Under the pieces are notes generated by a model. That model was not told where the DNA came from. It searched no databases and worked only from the letters and a program-made list of their open reading frames with translations. A program made the position numbers and the translations under genes. A stretch of DNA of 64,000 nucleotides from Metellina segmentata. Lineage: Eukaryota; Arthropoda; Arachnida; Araneae; Tetragnathidae. Below, piece by piece: positions 51,402-63,720 of this stretch (position 1 is the stretch's first letter; each line of letters starts with the position of its first letter). The stretch lies in assembly GCA_947359465.1 (NCBI GenBank), contig OX375872.1:143300171-143364170 (forward strand), in the 5' to 3' direction.

Positions 51402-51599
51402 CCATCCAAGTGGTTTCGTCCATCAAGACTAGATCAATTTTGCAAAAGAAGATATACCTCATCACCGAGGTATCGTCGATTGTTTTTATCAAGACGAGAT
51501 GAAGATCTGGTCAGTTTTCTTCTAATGACGCGATACCTCATAAATCCAGATTTTGTGTCAGTTTTGCCAATGACGAGACTCCGAGAGACACCAAGAGAA
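51402..51599. mobile_element. TTAA MITE with TTAA on both sides
   Basis: TTAA at 51398-51401 and 51600-51603. The left end CCATCCAAGTGGTTTCGTCC is inverted at the right end as GAGAGACACCAAGAGAA. Internal motifs AAGATCTGGTCAGTTTTCTT, TGACGCGATACCTCATAA. 198 bp, no coding. Confidence 0.8.
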
Positions 51600-51603
51600 T
51601 TAA

Positions 51604-53504
51604 GAATTCTTAATGTGAAAATTAATAACGTATCCTAAGATGCAAATTTGTTTACTAAAATAATTAACGAAGATTGTTACTTGCTCGAGTTTGTAATTAA
51701 TAATGAATAGCTAAAATATATCAATACCAAAGTTAGAAATGTTTCGATGAGTTTGTAAATTTGTGAAATTGTCGCTTTTGATAAATTATTTATGAAAAAA
51801 TTACTCAATGTGATGGTAAAAAATACATTCTAGTTGATAAGTCAATTTATTTACGGAAAGAAATAATAGAGTTGGTAATTTGTTGAGGCTGTGAAAGGGG
51901 GAAAATATGTAAAATGGGTAACAATATAAAAGTTATAAATGCATCAGTAATTGGAGATTTTTGTTAAAGAAAAAATAAAATGAAAATCATAATCACACAC
52001 ATGAGGACAAGGATTATTCGCTATTAAGGATTAAATGTTATAGATCAATGAATTTATTTAAAGGAACCAAAATCATCTATGTAAATAAGAATGGAGTGTT
52101 TGTTTGTACATTGAATATTTTCGACCCATTTCAAGTTTTCTATCCGTTTTGGATCCTTCAGATGCCGAATCCGCCTCTTGCGCGTTTGTCTGCCTGTATT
52201 GTATGTACCCTATACACGTCCACACGGTTTAATATATTTTCATGGAAATTTGCATACTGTGAGTACTTATCTTCATTTAGTGAGTGAAATTGGTTGCGAA
52301 AGTCTGTCTGTCCGTCTTTCTGTTGTATGTTCGATTTTGTGTTTGTGCAGACATCATATGAATTTTATTCGAGATATTTGATTGCAGTGTGTTTGATTTT
52401 ATACATTATTTATAAATTTAGTGAATGCAGTATTAAACATTTCTTTATTGTTATATTTAGATGAGTTTCATGCTAAAACAATGAGTAAGTATACTTAAAT
52501 CAACCATAATTTGGTAGTTTTGGAAAATTGGAATGTATATTGAGTGTTACGATTACTTTGATTGCTTTACCAGTACTACTGAAAAGCAATTATTTTTTCA
52601 AATATTATTCTCTTATGGAATTTCAGCTCTGATACTTCATTTATTTCGAGTCTTATTTTTGTTTACCGTTTTCCGAACAGACGATATTTTTCAACGAACG
52701 GAAATGAAACGGAAACTCGTGCTGGTTGATCTCGTACAGTTTCGTTTGCTCAGAATAAATTTCGCTTTTCAAAATTTTGTGCACTTTTTAGTTGTAAATT
52801 GTGACAATTGCAAGATCAAGAGATAAAAAGGAATCACCAATTAATATCTTTAGAACAACTTTTTCCCGACATCTTTTATTTTGCTGTTTTCTATTTTAAA
52901 TATTTATTGTTTTAATAAATGCATTTTCCTTCTCATCACACGCAACACCACAACAAAGTATACGACTCAAAGGGCAAGTAAGTCAGAAGAAAGTAAATTT
53001 TAAACGTAATTATGCCATTATTAAAAGAATAATGCCGTTATTGAAAGAATAATAAGTGAAATTCGACAATGTCGCATGTCTGATGCACGAGTGCCACAAG
53101 TAAAAAAATTTTGTTTTGTTAACTACGAATGCGAGAGCACTCGCCGTAAATTCGTCAAATTTATTAATCGAGTTGAACAATGAAAAGAACTCAAGAAAGG
53201 GAATTCCAAATATCCCTCAAATCGTCTTTTGTAGTAGTAACCATAGTCTCACCTTTCATAATTTTGTAGCTTTGTCGTATAACAAGGGTGTGATGTACGT
53301 GAAATGTATTACATGAATGGATATGCATATGTAGGATTTGTATCCTAAGTAATTCGTAGAAATAATAAAGACGGAGAAAGGTGTTAAAATATTACTTTAT
53401 TCTACGAAAGACATAAGTGATTATATATTTTGATCATCTCTTCAATCTAGAGTTAATCAATTCAAACCGAGTGAGGTCGTGTATTTTGGTATTTTGCTAG
53501 TTAT
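51604..53504. other. AT-rich DNA, no gene recognised
   Basis: A single stray unit like the 53505 array (CTATTAAGGATTAAATGTTA with AGATCAATGAATTTATTTA) lies at 52020. Plus frames at 52048-52381 and 52533-52826 show no motif; the 97-codon one is rich in Phe/Leu and could be chance in AT-rich DNA. Confidence 0.4.
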
Positions 53505-54400
53505 GAATAAAACAACTCTATGTGCCTAATTATTTTTTATCAAAACTTCGTATCAATGCTTTCTTCATGTGTTGATTCCTCTATTAAGGATAGCATGTAA
53601 TTAATCAATAGTATTAAAATTGGAATCTCAGTAATGAAATTTTACAAGCAAATGTTAAGAATTAACTTTTTTTAGAAATATTTTAAAGCTCCAATCGTTA
53701 AGAATCAAACATTTCTATATGATACTATCGAAACTTCCTTCGAATGTTGAGTTCTCTATTAAGGATTGAATGTTATAAAAATGAGTATTTAAAAAAGGGG
53801 AAGGGAGGAGAAAAGAGTAATGAAATGTGAAGAGAAAATGTTAGAAAGAGCTTTTCTTACAAATGTTTTCAAGTTCTAATAGTTTAAAACTAAACTACTG
53901 TATATTTTTAATTAATTTGTCTCGAAACTTCGTATCGCTACTTCCTTCCAGTGATGAGTCGTTTTTGCGGATTAATTGCTATAAATCATTGCATAAATGC
54001 TATAAATCAATGAATAAATGTTATAAATAAATTATCAAATGTTATAAATTAATGAATAACTGTTATAAATCGATGAATTTATGAAAAGGAACTTTCAGTA
54101 GTGAAATGTTAAGAGCGAGTGTTAGAATAAACTATTTTTGAAACATGTTCCGAAACTTAAGAATAAAATAACTCTGTGTTTAATTACTTTCTGTCGATAC
54201 TCTGTATGGATACTTCTTTCTAGTGACAACTCCATTATTATGGATTGAATGTTATAAATCAATGAGTTACTAAAAAGAAACCTAGAAATGAAACATTAAG
54301 ACCGATTAATTCTTAAAACATGTTTCAAAACCAATTGTTAAGGATCAAACTCTGTGCCTAATTAATTTTTGTCGAATCTTCGTATCAAATCAACAGTTGG
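53505..54400. repeat. ~220-bp tandem array
   Basis: Four to five units built on AATAACTCTGTGCCTAATTA, TCGAAACTTCGTATC, CTTCCTTCTAGTG, TTAAGGATTGAATGTTATAA, ATCAATGAATTAAAAAGGAA and AGTAATGAAATGTTAAGA. Within it ATAAATCAATGAATAAATG is further tandemly repeated near 53985-54080. Confidence 0.78.
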
Positions 54401-54479
54401 TACTTTCCCAGCCGCTAGAAATACCTTCTTCCCAAAGTAAACCAGAAAAAGTAAACCCAAAACGCAGAAAGGGGAAATA

Positions 54480-55270
54480 AAACTTTCGAAGAAGAACATT
54501 TTCTATCGTCTTTGCATCAACTCCCATTTCGCGTGCAAATTCCATCAAGCACGCAAGCGTTCGCCATTTTTTTCACACTCACAAAACTTTCTTTTTACTA
54601 GCAACTCCAAAATAAAACTTTCCTCTTGCCCTGAGGGTTCCCATCAGTCTCCGTCTTTCTCCCATTCCGGTTTTTCTCCCGATTCCCACCCCGCTTGTCC
54701 GAAGCTGATAAACAAATTACAAAAGTAGAGCTCGGTTCTACGCAACAGGAGATTGTCGAAGGCGTGTTCAATCATATCCCTTGATGACACGCTCACACCA
54801 AGCAAGTAAGCATCCTCTCGCGCGCCCCGAAATGGATGGTAACCACGGCAACTAGGACCTACATCTCCATAGCTGGGGAATGGTTTACCACTGTTCACCC
54901 TGGAGACAAAAGCCATAGTCGAGGAAGAACAGCACCGGGAATCCTGAGTCTCTTATAAAATGATTTCTAGGCTTTGACAGCTTCCCAATAGAGACGATTG
55001 TATTTGGAACCAATATCGTGTGCCCTCTAAATTCACTTGCACTGGCATTAACATCAGATTCCTGGGGGAAATTGTTGCGACAGCACGATGGGTCTATTGA
55101 ATGGGAGACAAAGGATTGCGCAAAAGTCACGGATTTATTCGAGTGGAAAATAGCTTACAGAACGATTATTTTCCCCAATCGATAACGGCAATATTTTCAC
55201 TGCTGATCTGTTATTCGTAGATACATTTTCCTCAAGGACACGGTTATGGCGGGGTATGGATTTCTGTGAC
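54480..55270. other. GC-richer island with unassigned minus frames
   Basis: Clearly less AT-rich than the flanks (for example CTCTCGCGCGCCCCGAAATG). Two minus frames, 54644-54916 (90 codons) and 54885-55130 (81 codons), overlap in different phases; I recognise no domain in either. It could be an exon relic, a regulatory island or an old insertion. Confidence 0.3.
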
Positions 55271-55303
55271 CATTGATTCATTTAATTCTTGCCCTAGAGG
55301 GAT

Positions 55304-55800
55304 AAAATGTCTGCTGGACTGCTCACCCCAAATCGGAAAACTTTTGCAATTTTATATCCATACTTTAAAAATGAGTTCATGTGTATTTATCTATAAAATT
55401 AATTAAACATGAAAATATTCAATTTTTATTTTTATTTAATGAAATATTCGTCTTGGTGATGTGGGTGGAGAATACAAATGTCAGCTAGACTGTTCACCCA
55501 GCTTTGGAAAACTTTTGAAATTCTGTACTTTATATTTCAAATATCAGTTAGTATGTATTTATCTATAAAATAAACTAAACATGGACATATACAATATTTA
55601 GTTTATTTTATAAAATAATACTTATTTTGGTGATGTTGAGGTTTAAATGTCTGCTATAGTTTGTTTACCCAGAATTGGAGGACTTTACAATATTATACCT
55701 TTTATCTTAAAAGTCAGTTAGGATGGATTTATCTACAAAATTAATTAAACATGGGAATATACAGTATTTCATTTATTCTATAAAACTTCCTGTTTGGTGA
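55304..55800. repeat. ~170-bp tandem array, three units
   Basis: AAATGTCTGCTGGACTGCTC-type unit starts at 55304, 55476 and 55645. Shared blocks: CACCCAGCTTTGGAAAACTTT, TCAGTTAGTATGTATTTATC, TATAAAATTAATTAAACATG and TTGGTGATG. Ends at the GT microsatellite. Confidence 0.87.
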
Positions 55801-55804
55801 TGGG

Positions 55805-55823
55805 TGTGTGTGTGTGTGTGTGT
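55805..55823. repeat. (GT)n microsatellite
   Basis: Nine or so GT units. It grew from the GGTGATGGGTGTG end of the third 170-bp unit. Confidence 0.9.
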
Positions 55824-55839
55824 TTAAGATGATTCTAAT

Positions 55840-57720
55840 AGAGGAAGATCCTTTCCTGCTTTACTGCAACTACATAGATATTCGAAGATACTTCTGTAAC
55901 GGAGGATCATTATCTGCCTTACTACAACTAAAATTATTAAAAGATGTTCTATAAATGAGATCTTTATCCTGGTTTTCTACAATTATAAAGATTTAAATCA
56001 TTATTTAAAGGGTGGATTGATTAAATAAACAATTGCACTCATGTAAGTCAATCGAACCATAATTACAATTTACCATATTTTTTAAGATCAATCCTCCACT
56101 CAGTCTGTTAAATAATTTAGTCCATAATAGGATGATAAATGATGAATAATCGATGGGTATAACCATCCTACCCGAATAGATAAACCTTTCCAGGGCTCGC
56201 TGGGCTTCTTTATTTAAGTAAGTATATTGATCGGAATTCCTTTATCCCTTTTTCTCGTTGGTATCCGTTTGAAGTTTAATGATTCCCCTACACAATATGA
56301 AAACGGAATCGATTCTGAAACAAAAAGCATCCGCTGAAAATCGTTTAAAATCCACTTGTTTTTGACTTGTTAGAGAACGATACAGAACGGTTTAAAAACT
56401 GATTGAAATTATCTTCACAAAAGGGACATTTTGGAAAAATCGCCGCCAAGAGCTTGTGGTCAACTCACGAGAAGTAAACAGATCATTGAAGTTTTGAATG
56501 CTGTGTATAGATTTGATAGAATGTATTTACTGACATGTATTTTATGTGATAAAAATTAATTCGTTTGAGTTACAAGCGTATTTAAAAATGATAATATGCT
56601 CGAGTTTGTTTTATCTAAGTATAAGCACCGGTTTATACTTTTTAAAGTAAAAGGGAAGTTAATGTTGAGCTTTAAAATTCCAGTGAAATGCTTGTATTGT
56701 TTTTCATTCTTCAAATAAATATTCGGGACATATTAATTATATTAATATTAACACATGCAATATGTGAATAAAAGGCGAATGGGATTCATTTTACATCAAT
56801 TTGTAGAGACTATACTCTAAGTAACTGAAACAGTACCCTTTATGTTATTTTCAGGAAAACTACATAAGGATAAATGAAATAACACGCGAATAGCATCCCT
56901 TTATGTCATTTGCTGCGATAGATAATGCATTTAAGATAACTGAAATAACTTGAAAATAAAATGTTCGCTACATAATCTTGAAAGGGCACTATTTTATTGT
57001 AAAACTGTTTGCTGTAATACAAAAATTTGAATAATTCATACACCACAACGAATAATTTTTCGATGTCTGTTTTGACAGTTCCGATTAGACTTTCAACACC
57101 AGTGTAGTTTATATCAGTACTTTTGCATCGCCTAAAATTAGCTAAACCTGACTAAACTTGCTAAGTGAATCTAATTGAATGTTATAAAAAATGAATGGTA
57201 CCGACGCTCAAGGTACCATATATAATACTAAATTAATTTTCCTATACACAATGCCTTTACTATAAAAATCTTACAGAAAATTAATTAAACACAATATAAA
57301 ATTAAATTTTACTATTGGGTTTTGATAAAAAAATAACTTGTTTCCTAAACATCACGTCAGAATAGATTAATTGCATGGAGAAATATATCAGTCTTTTGAT
57401 TAATAAAATACAGTGACAAACCATAGACATCCAGCAATGCGCTGAAGTACTAATGACTTCTGTGTCCGATGTAATGCTCTCCCGACCCTATTTATTAGAC
57501 CTCACAAAGTGACTAATGGTTTTTATGAGTGCTTACACGTTCGTTTATAACGACACAAAAGTCGAAAAATCTTTTCTGATTGAATTTCAATACACGGTTT
57601 TCTCGTTTTAAATTAAAATAAAGAAATGATTTTATGTTAGCCTTAAGAAATGTTTAACCACAAAACTTTTAATAGCTATCATAATATGAAACGTGGGACG
57701 ACAGTTTGTGTAGTGAAATA
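55840..57720. other. AT-rich DNA; a short ~63-bp triplicated motif, then nothing
   Basis: Three degenerate copies of GAAGATCCTTTCCTGCTTTA with CTACAACTA and AGAT lie at 55845-55990. Beyond that no gene or element is recognised. Confidence 0.4.
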
Positions 57721-58503
57721 TAATATCTAACAAAAAAATCCACGCACCAAGAAGGTGCACAATTACAGTGGTTCCGGGCTTGATCAACTTGGAACGGCAC
57801 TGACTGGTTAAGTATAGTCTTCAATAACGAGTACCGAAGACTTGTCTGGAGACATCCAGGACAGCATGGGGTTCCTGCCCTTACTATCGCAAGCTATACA
57901 TGCCCACAACATGGGCATTATGATCTGGAATGCTATCTTCTCTGACAACTTGAGCACATTGGTAGTCATTTCTGGCACACTTACAGCACAGCGGTGCGTC
58001 AACGATATTCTACGACCGGTTGTGTTACCGTTCATTTTGTGACACCCTGGACTTGCAATTCAACAAGATAATACCCGTTCGCAAACGGCACGTGTTGATA
58101 TGAATTGTCTTCAAGCTTTCTCAACACTTCCTTGGCCAGCTAGGTCTCCTGATCTTTCTTCCATAGAGCACATTTGGGACATTACGGGAAGACGATTGCA
58201 AGCCTTCCCGGAATATTGACCATTTAGCCCGACAGTTGGAGACAATTTGGCTAGAAATTCCGCAGAACACCATCCGGGAACTTTTCAGTCTATGCCACGC
58301 CGGGTGTCAGCTTGCATCCAGGCCAGAGGTGGACCAACGCCTTAGACTTCCTCCCTTTGTAACAGTCAAACTATGTAATAAATCATTCATTGTTCTAAAA
58401 CTTTAATCGTTTGTTTTTCTATGTATGTTTTTCACCTTTCCACCAATTCTTATCACTATCGGACAACTCCTTCTTGGAGCGTAGATTTGTTTGCTATAGC
58501 GTA
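57721..58503 (+). mobile_element. Tc1 deletion derivative, ~783 bp
   Basis: Left TIR ATATCTAACAAAAAAATCC with ACGCACCAAGAAGG; right TIR, inverted, CTTCTTGGAGCGTAGATTTG and CTATAGCGTA. Plus-strand transposase C-terminal half: IMIWNAIFSDN, TLTAQRCVNDILRPVVLPF, IQQDNTRSQTARV (second Asp), ARSPDLSSIEHIWDITGRRL (Glu) and ACIQARGGPTP. Second Asp to Glu spacing is 32. The N-terminal half is missing with the same junction as the 49602 copy (TTACAGTGGTTCCGGGCTTG next to the TIR). Stops and a frame change are present. Confidence 0.87.
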
Positions 58504-58703
58504 TATATGTGAAATATTTCATTGCACAAAATATCACACAGAATTTGTGAAACATAGACCAATATATCGACTAATAGTCACGTGACTGTTCTGTGAAACA
58601 TTGACTTGGTTGGCCGATTGAGCATTTTATCGCCTCATTTGGTGATGTAATGCTATGACATGGCTGATGTGTGAGTACTCATTTTTATTGCGTGGATATG
58701 TTG

Positions 58704-59463
58704 CCGCTAAAGCTCGAAAACCGTTAATGTGCACATTACATAGCTAATTTGCAGATTAACTCATATGCTCCGTTAACGCGGGGAAAACAATAGTTTTCCG
58801 CATTTAGCCAAGATAATGTGATACATTAACGGCTTCCGTATCGTTAAAGTTCAAAAGTTTGTTTCTATCATTTCCTTTCCCTACACCTTCCCTCTCTCCC
58901 TACACTTTGAGTTTGATTTCGCCTGTTTCTCTCATTTCCTTTCCCTACACCTTCCCCCTCTCCTTCCAATTTTAATTTTAGTTGGGTTTCGCCGTTTGAT
59001 ACTTTCTATTATAGTTTTTTAATTGATTAATGATTGATTCTATCAACTAATTTGTTGATTGTATTAACTTGATTCTTTAGGTATCGAAAAATGAATAAAT
59101 AACATTATGTTAATTTCCTTAACTGCAATAATATTTTAAACCGTTTGATTCTTTCTTTTATAGTTTTTTAATTTATTGATAATTGATTCTATCAACTAAT
59201 TTGTTGATTGTTTGATTGTATTCACTTGATTCTTTAGATATCGAAAAATAAATAAATAACATGTAAATTTAAGCGTACAGAAACGTTGCTGTTGTTCCAG
59301 CAAAGATCTTATTTTCATTTTAATGAGTGCCTAGTAGGTAATGTGCTGATTATCTAGGTAATTTGTGAAAATAAACAATTTTCGGCACTTTAACGGATCA
59401 TCCTAGTTAATCTGCACATTACCTAGGTAATCTGTAGAGTAACTGATTACTGCATTTTAGCGG
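58704..59463. mobile_element. Candidate TIR element with CCGCTAAA ends
   Basis: Starts CCGCTAAAGC and ends TTTTAGCGG. The subterminal block is inverted: TGCACATTACATAGCTAATT / GCAGATTAACTC on the left and AGTTAATCTGCACATTACCT on the right. No target duplication found. The interior holds a ~105-bp direct repeat (59000-59120 and 59140-59265: GATAATTGATTCTATCAACT, ATATCGAAAAATAAATAAAT) and a CTTTCCCTACACCTTCC duplication near 58880-58960. Confidence 0.45.
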
Positions 59464-59479
59464 TAACAGATAAATTGTC

Positions 59480-61215
59480 AATCTTCTAATGTGTCGAGAA
59501 AACCAATCACATGACGAATCAATGAATTGTTGCGTTCTCTTGGGCAACAAAAGTGAATTTGTCAAAACTGAATTACTTTTCATTTTGTATATCAATATAG
59601 CTTTATATACTTTATCTGAAAATAAATAACCTAAGCAAATATACAAAAAAACAAATATTTCATTTTCTTAAAATATCTAGAATTATGAAAATATCCCCAC
59701 TCTTTTTTCACAATCTAATGACTCAAAGGCACATCATCCTAGAAATATGAAGTGTCAATAGGGGTTTACAAGATGGTATTTTTCTCAGATCTGAATTACT
59801 TTTCATTAAGCCTATCCTACTTCTTTCTTATCACACTTGATTTTCACTTATACCCTATATACAGACATAACAGTGGGTTTCCGAGCAATATCTACACAAT
59901 GTATCAATATATAAGTAAGTTATCCTCATCTGAAAATATACAATGCAAATATTTAGCAAGCAAATATTTCCAATAAAATCTAAAACTATTAAAATATCCC
60001 AATGATACATAATCAGAAGACCCAGAGAACCAGCATCCAGGATATATGAAACGTCAATTGTGGTCTGCGAAATTGCATTTATCGAAACGGAATTACTTAG
60101 TTTATTTCACTAGTTTCTGCCTTGTACCCTCAGACCTAACAGTGAGTTCCCGAACAATATCTAGAGAACGTGATTCAAAATATGTAACTAATATTCCCTC
60201 AACTTAAACTAAACAATAAAAACAAATATATATGCAACAAACACATATTTTCAGTAAAATCTAGAACTATTAAAATATCCCAATGATACATAATCAAAAG
60301 ATCAAGAGAAACAGCATCCACGATATATGAAGTGTCGATTATGATCTGTATAATCGCATTTGCCAAAACTGAATTACATTTCATTAAGCCTATCAAATTT
60401 ACAATCATTGTCTGAAAATAAATAACACAGACAAATATGCAGCGCACAAATCTTACATTTTCCCGATACATTCTATAGTTATGAAAATATCCCGATGAGA
60501 CACAATCAAATGACCCAGAGAAACATAATCCTAAAATATGAAGTGTCAAATACGGTCTGCAAATTGCCATTTGTCAAAACTGAATTAATATTCGTCAAGT
60601 CTCGTACTTCTATGTTAATGTACTAAAGTTAGCATTTTCGCCCACATATTGACGTAACAGTGAGCTCCTGATCAATATCTACAAAATGTATCAATATACA
60701 ATTAAACGTGCCTTAATCTGCAAATAAGCAATACATACAAAACTGAGCAAACCAAAAATTTCATTAAAGTATGGAATTATGAAAATATTCTGATGATGCA
60801 CAAATGATGACCCATAGAAACAACATCCAATGAACATGAAGTGTCAATTATGGTCTGCAAAATTGCATTTATCAAAACTAAATTACTTTTCATTAAGCCT
60901 ATCGAGGTTTAACTAAATTTACTCTCGTTATCCGAAAATAAATAACACAAACAAATATGCACCTAACAAATCTTAGGATAAAATCTAAAATTATGAAAAT
61001 AACCCGACGATACACAATCAAATGACCCAGAGAAACAACATCCAGGAAGTATGAAGTGTCAATTATGGTCTGCAAAATTGCATTTGTCAAAACTGAATTA
61101 CTTTTCATTAAGCCTATCGTACTTCTTTCTTGCCACACTAGAGTTTCCGCTTTCGTCCTACATACAGAGCAGCAGTCAGTTCCCGAACAATATCTACACA
61201 ATGTATCGAGAAGTA
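59480..61215. repeat. ~300-bp tandem array with ~210-bp deleted units
   Basis: AAAACTGAATTACTTTTCAT recurs near 59567, 59790, 60083, 60365, 60575, 60875 and 61090. Units also contain TAAGCCTATC, AACAGTGAGTTCCCGAACAA, TATCTACACAATGTATC, AATATCCCAATGATACATAA and TCCAGGATATATGAAGTGTC. Frames of 123 and 100 codons on the minus strand are translations of this array. Confidence 0.87.
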
Positions 61216-61945
61216 ATTAAATTTGTTCGAATCGAGTGCTGATATTCCACGTCAAAAGTACTCCAACGTTCTCTAACGATTGTAGAAAATTCTCTTTTGG
61301 GTTGGGACCATTATGTTATTAAAACCTTTCGGCATTCCACCAGCTAACGAATTTATTCTACTTCGAAATTTACCAAATTAGATTCTTATTCTCCAAGCTA
61401 CGAGTAAGGCTTTCCAAAACTAATTACAAGAGAATGAAAACTTCATTTTTCTAAATCCGAAGAATGCAAGAATGGAAAGTCATTTGCAAAATAGAATGTT
61501 CCCCTCGAGTCCTGCGCGTTCGAAACCCTCCCTTGTCTGTGATTAAAGATTTACAGGAGAACGTTCAGAGTATCATAAATTTTTATTAATTCAGGATTAT
61601 ATGTTCAAATATTGAGGCAGTGTTAGCTTGCGATTTTTATGTAGGGACTGAAAAACTCCCTTGAATTATTCACTTTTAATGGGAAAAAAAGATGCTGTAA
61701 GGATCGGGAGAGACAATTTATGTCTGACATTTGGAGGAAGTTAAATACAGCTTTGAAGGTTTAATTAATTGAAAATGCTGGTTTTAAGTGAGGTTTTTTC
61801 AGTTCAATGACTAAGAAGCAAAAAGTAGTTTCAGTGGTTTGTTTGAGATAGACAGTATGTTACGATCAAAATTCATGTCGGTCTGAATTTTGTTAGTGAA
61901 TTGACTAAAAATAATTCCCATGATATTTTTAAAATTTTTCGCCTT
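61216..61945. other. No feature seen
   Basis: No supported gene or repeat. Confidence 0.4.
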
Positions 61946-62035
61946 TATAATTTTGAATGTTTCCACGTTTGAATGCGTCATCTAACCCTTTTAGGGTCAT
62001 GAACGCATTATACCCCATTCAACTTACAGATTTTA

Positions 62036-62271
62036 ATGTTTGGTGCAGCGATACCTCTTAACCGACTAACTGTATCCGCAACTACTTGCAGATATATAAA
62101 TGTAACCGTACCTGCTATACTCAGAAGAGACTACGACTGGATCCAAGTAAGCGAAACTGGTCTTGCACGCTGTCGCGTTAAGTATTCTAGTTTTGTAGAT
62201 ATTTGTATATAGTTGTTTATTAACATAATAAATGTTGAATTCTATAATCAGAATTATTATTCACCAAACCA
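62036..62271 (+). mobile_element. LTR-like insertion (solo LTR candidate)
   Basis: Begins TGTTTGGTGCAGCGATACC and ends CACCAAACCA, so TTTGGTG/CACCAAA are inverted as in LTR ends. TATATAAATG near 62092 could be a TATA box and AATAAATGTT near 62226 a poly(A) signal. Units of the array without it (62403 on) join the flanks. No target duplication found; the 3' border may lie a few bases further. Confidence 0.42.
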
Positions 62272-62514
62272 CGGTACAATCCACTTCCAAACCAGTTTTA
62301 GACTTCTTGACAAATAGAAACCGGTTTGAAGTTTATAAGTGAATTTTGTATCTGAATTAAAGTAATTCTCGCTGGATTTTATTGAATTTTATCCGTGAAT
62401 AGTTTTTTGAGTGTTTCGACTTTTGAATGCGTCATCTAACACTCTAAGAATCATGTTAGCATTATTCCACCATGTTACCCGCAGTTTTTCCTGTGTGACT
62501 TCAAACCAATTTTA

Positions 62515-62829
62515 GGTAGGTAGTTAATAAACATCGTACTGGAGCAACAAATCAGGTTATTGGCAATGGCCCAGGATCAATCCAGAAGGCAAAGGTAGGA
62601 AAAAAACACCACGTAATTTTGAACCATAGTCAGATGACGAGGCAACACCTGAGCTGACATACCACTCTTCAAACTTCCACACCACGCCAACTTCAGGACA
62701 TTTGCGGTCATGTCATATTTAACGTGCACGAGCCCACTTGTAGTCAACAGTCTTTGCATTAACCTAGTTTCGAACTCGCTACACTCCGTTTGCTAGTTCG
62801 TTGATCTTTCAACTGAGATACATCGGCCC
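62515..62829 (-). mobile_element. SINE-1, head type 2, TACC tail
   Basis: 3' end written GGTAGGTAGTTAATAAAC, reversed tail type 1 and core, then a head with AACTCGCTACACTCCG and CTGAGATACATCGGCC. TSD CAAACCAATTTTA (62502-62514) / CAAACCAGTTTTA (62830-62842), 13 nt with one change. Inserted in the ~400-bp array. Confidence 0.87.
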
Positions 62830-63084
62830 CAAACCAGTTTTATACTTTTGAACTATAGAATCTTATCATTACTTCAAGAAATATCTGTGGTTAACTAATT
62901 TTAAAACGATTGTTTTAAACATGGTAATGATATTTTATGACTGAATCAATGCCAAATCGTGAAACAATTAACTAAGATTCATATGTGAATAACTTATTTA
63001 TTAAGCTTAACCGTCTGATAAGGTCTCACGCATATATCCTTCTTGCAATCTCAGTCTGCATGACTTCTAACCAGTTTTATCTTT

Positions 63085-63720
63085 CTGGACCAATGAACTC
63101 TTTCCAAAGGATTGTATTCTGAAGAATAAAGCACTATAATCTTTACAAAAGATTCTAATCTAAGAGGGGAAATTTAAAATAGTATTTCCTAAGGATTCTG
63201 TTCTGAGAAAAGAAGCAATATAATATTTACAAAGGATTCTGTTCTGAATAGAGAAGCAATATAACCTTTCCAAAGAAATTTTTTCTGAGTAAAGAAGCAA
63301 TATAATAATTTCAAAGGTTTTTGTTCTGAGAAAAGAAGCAACTTAATCTTCCCAAAGGTTTCTGTTCTTAGTAAAGAAGCAGTATAATCTTTCCAAATTA
63401 AAGATTCTGTTCTGAGTAAAGAAGCAATAATCTTTCCAAAGATTTTGTTCAGAGAAAAGATGCAATATAATCTTTCCAAAGGATTCTGTTCTAAGTAAAG
63501 CAATATAATATTTCCAAAGTATTCTGTTCTAAGTAAAGAAGCAATATAATCTTTCAATGAATTCTGTTCTGAGGAAAGGAGCAATATAATATTTCCAATT
63601 GATAGTGTTTTGAAGAAAGAAGCAATATAATCTTTCCAAAGGATTCTGTTCTGAGTATAGAAGCATTATAATCTTTCAAAAAATTCCATTCACAGGAAAT
63701 AAGCAGTTCATTGTTTGAAA
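63085..63720. repeat. ~40-bp minisatellite, right end of window
   Basis: About 14 units of AATATAATCTTTCCAAAGG plus ATTCTGTTCTGAGTAAAGAA and GC. Same family as 190-328 and 1598-1680. The 131-codon minus frame, with its ASLLRTE repeats, is a repeat translation and not a gene. Confidence 0.92.

Larger units (their letters stand above)
61946..63084. repeat. ~400-bp degenerate tandem array, about three units
   Basis: TTTGAATGCGTCATCTAACCC near 61970 and 62420, and CAAACCAGTTTTAGACTT near 62290, 62830 and 63068. Unit 1 holds an LTR-like insertion and unit 2 a SINE. Confidence 0.65.

Noticed and set aside
60199..60570. 123-codon minus frame
   Set aside because: It lies wholly in the ~300-bp tandem array and is not preserved in sister units.
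63189..63584. 131-codon minus frame
   Set aside because: It is a translation of the 40-bp minisatellite, with ASLLRTE-type periodicity.
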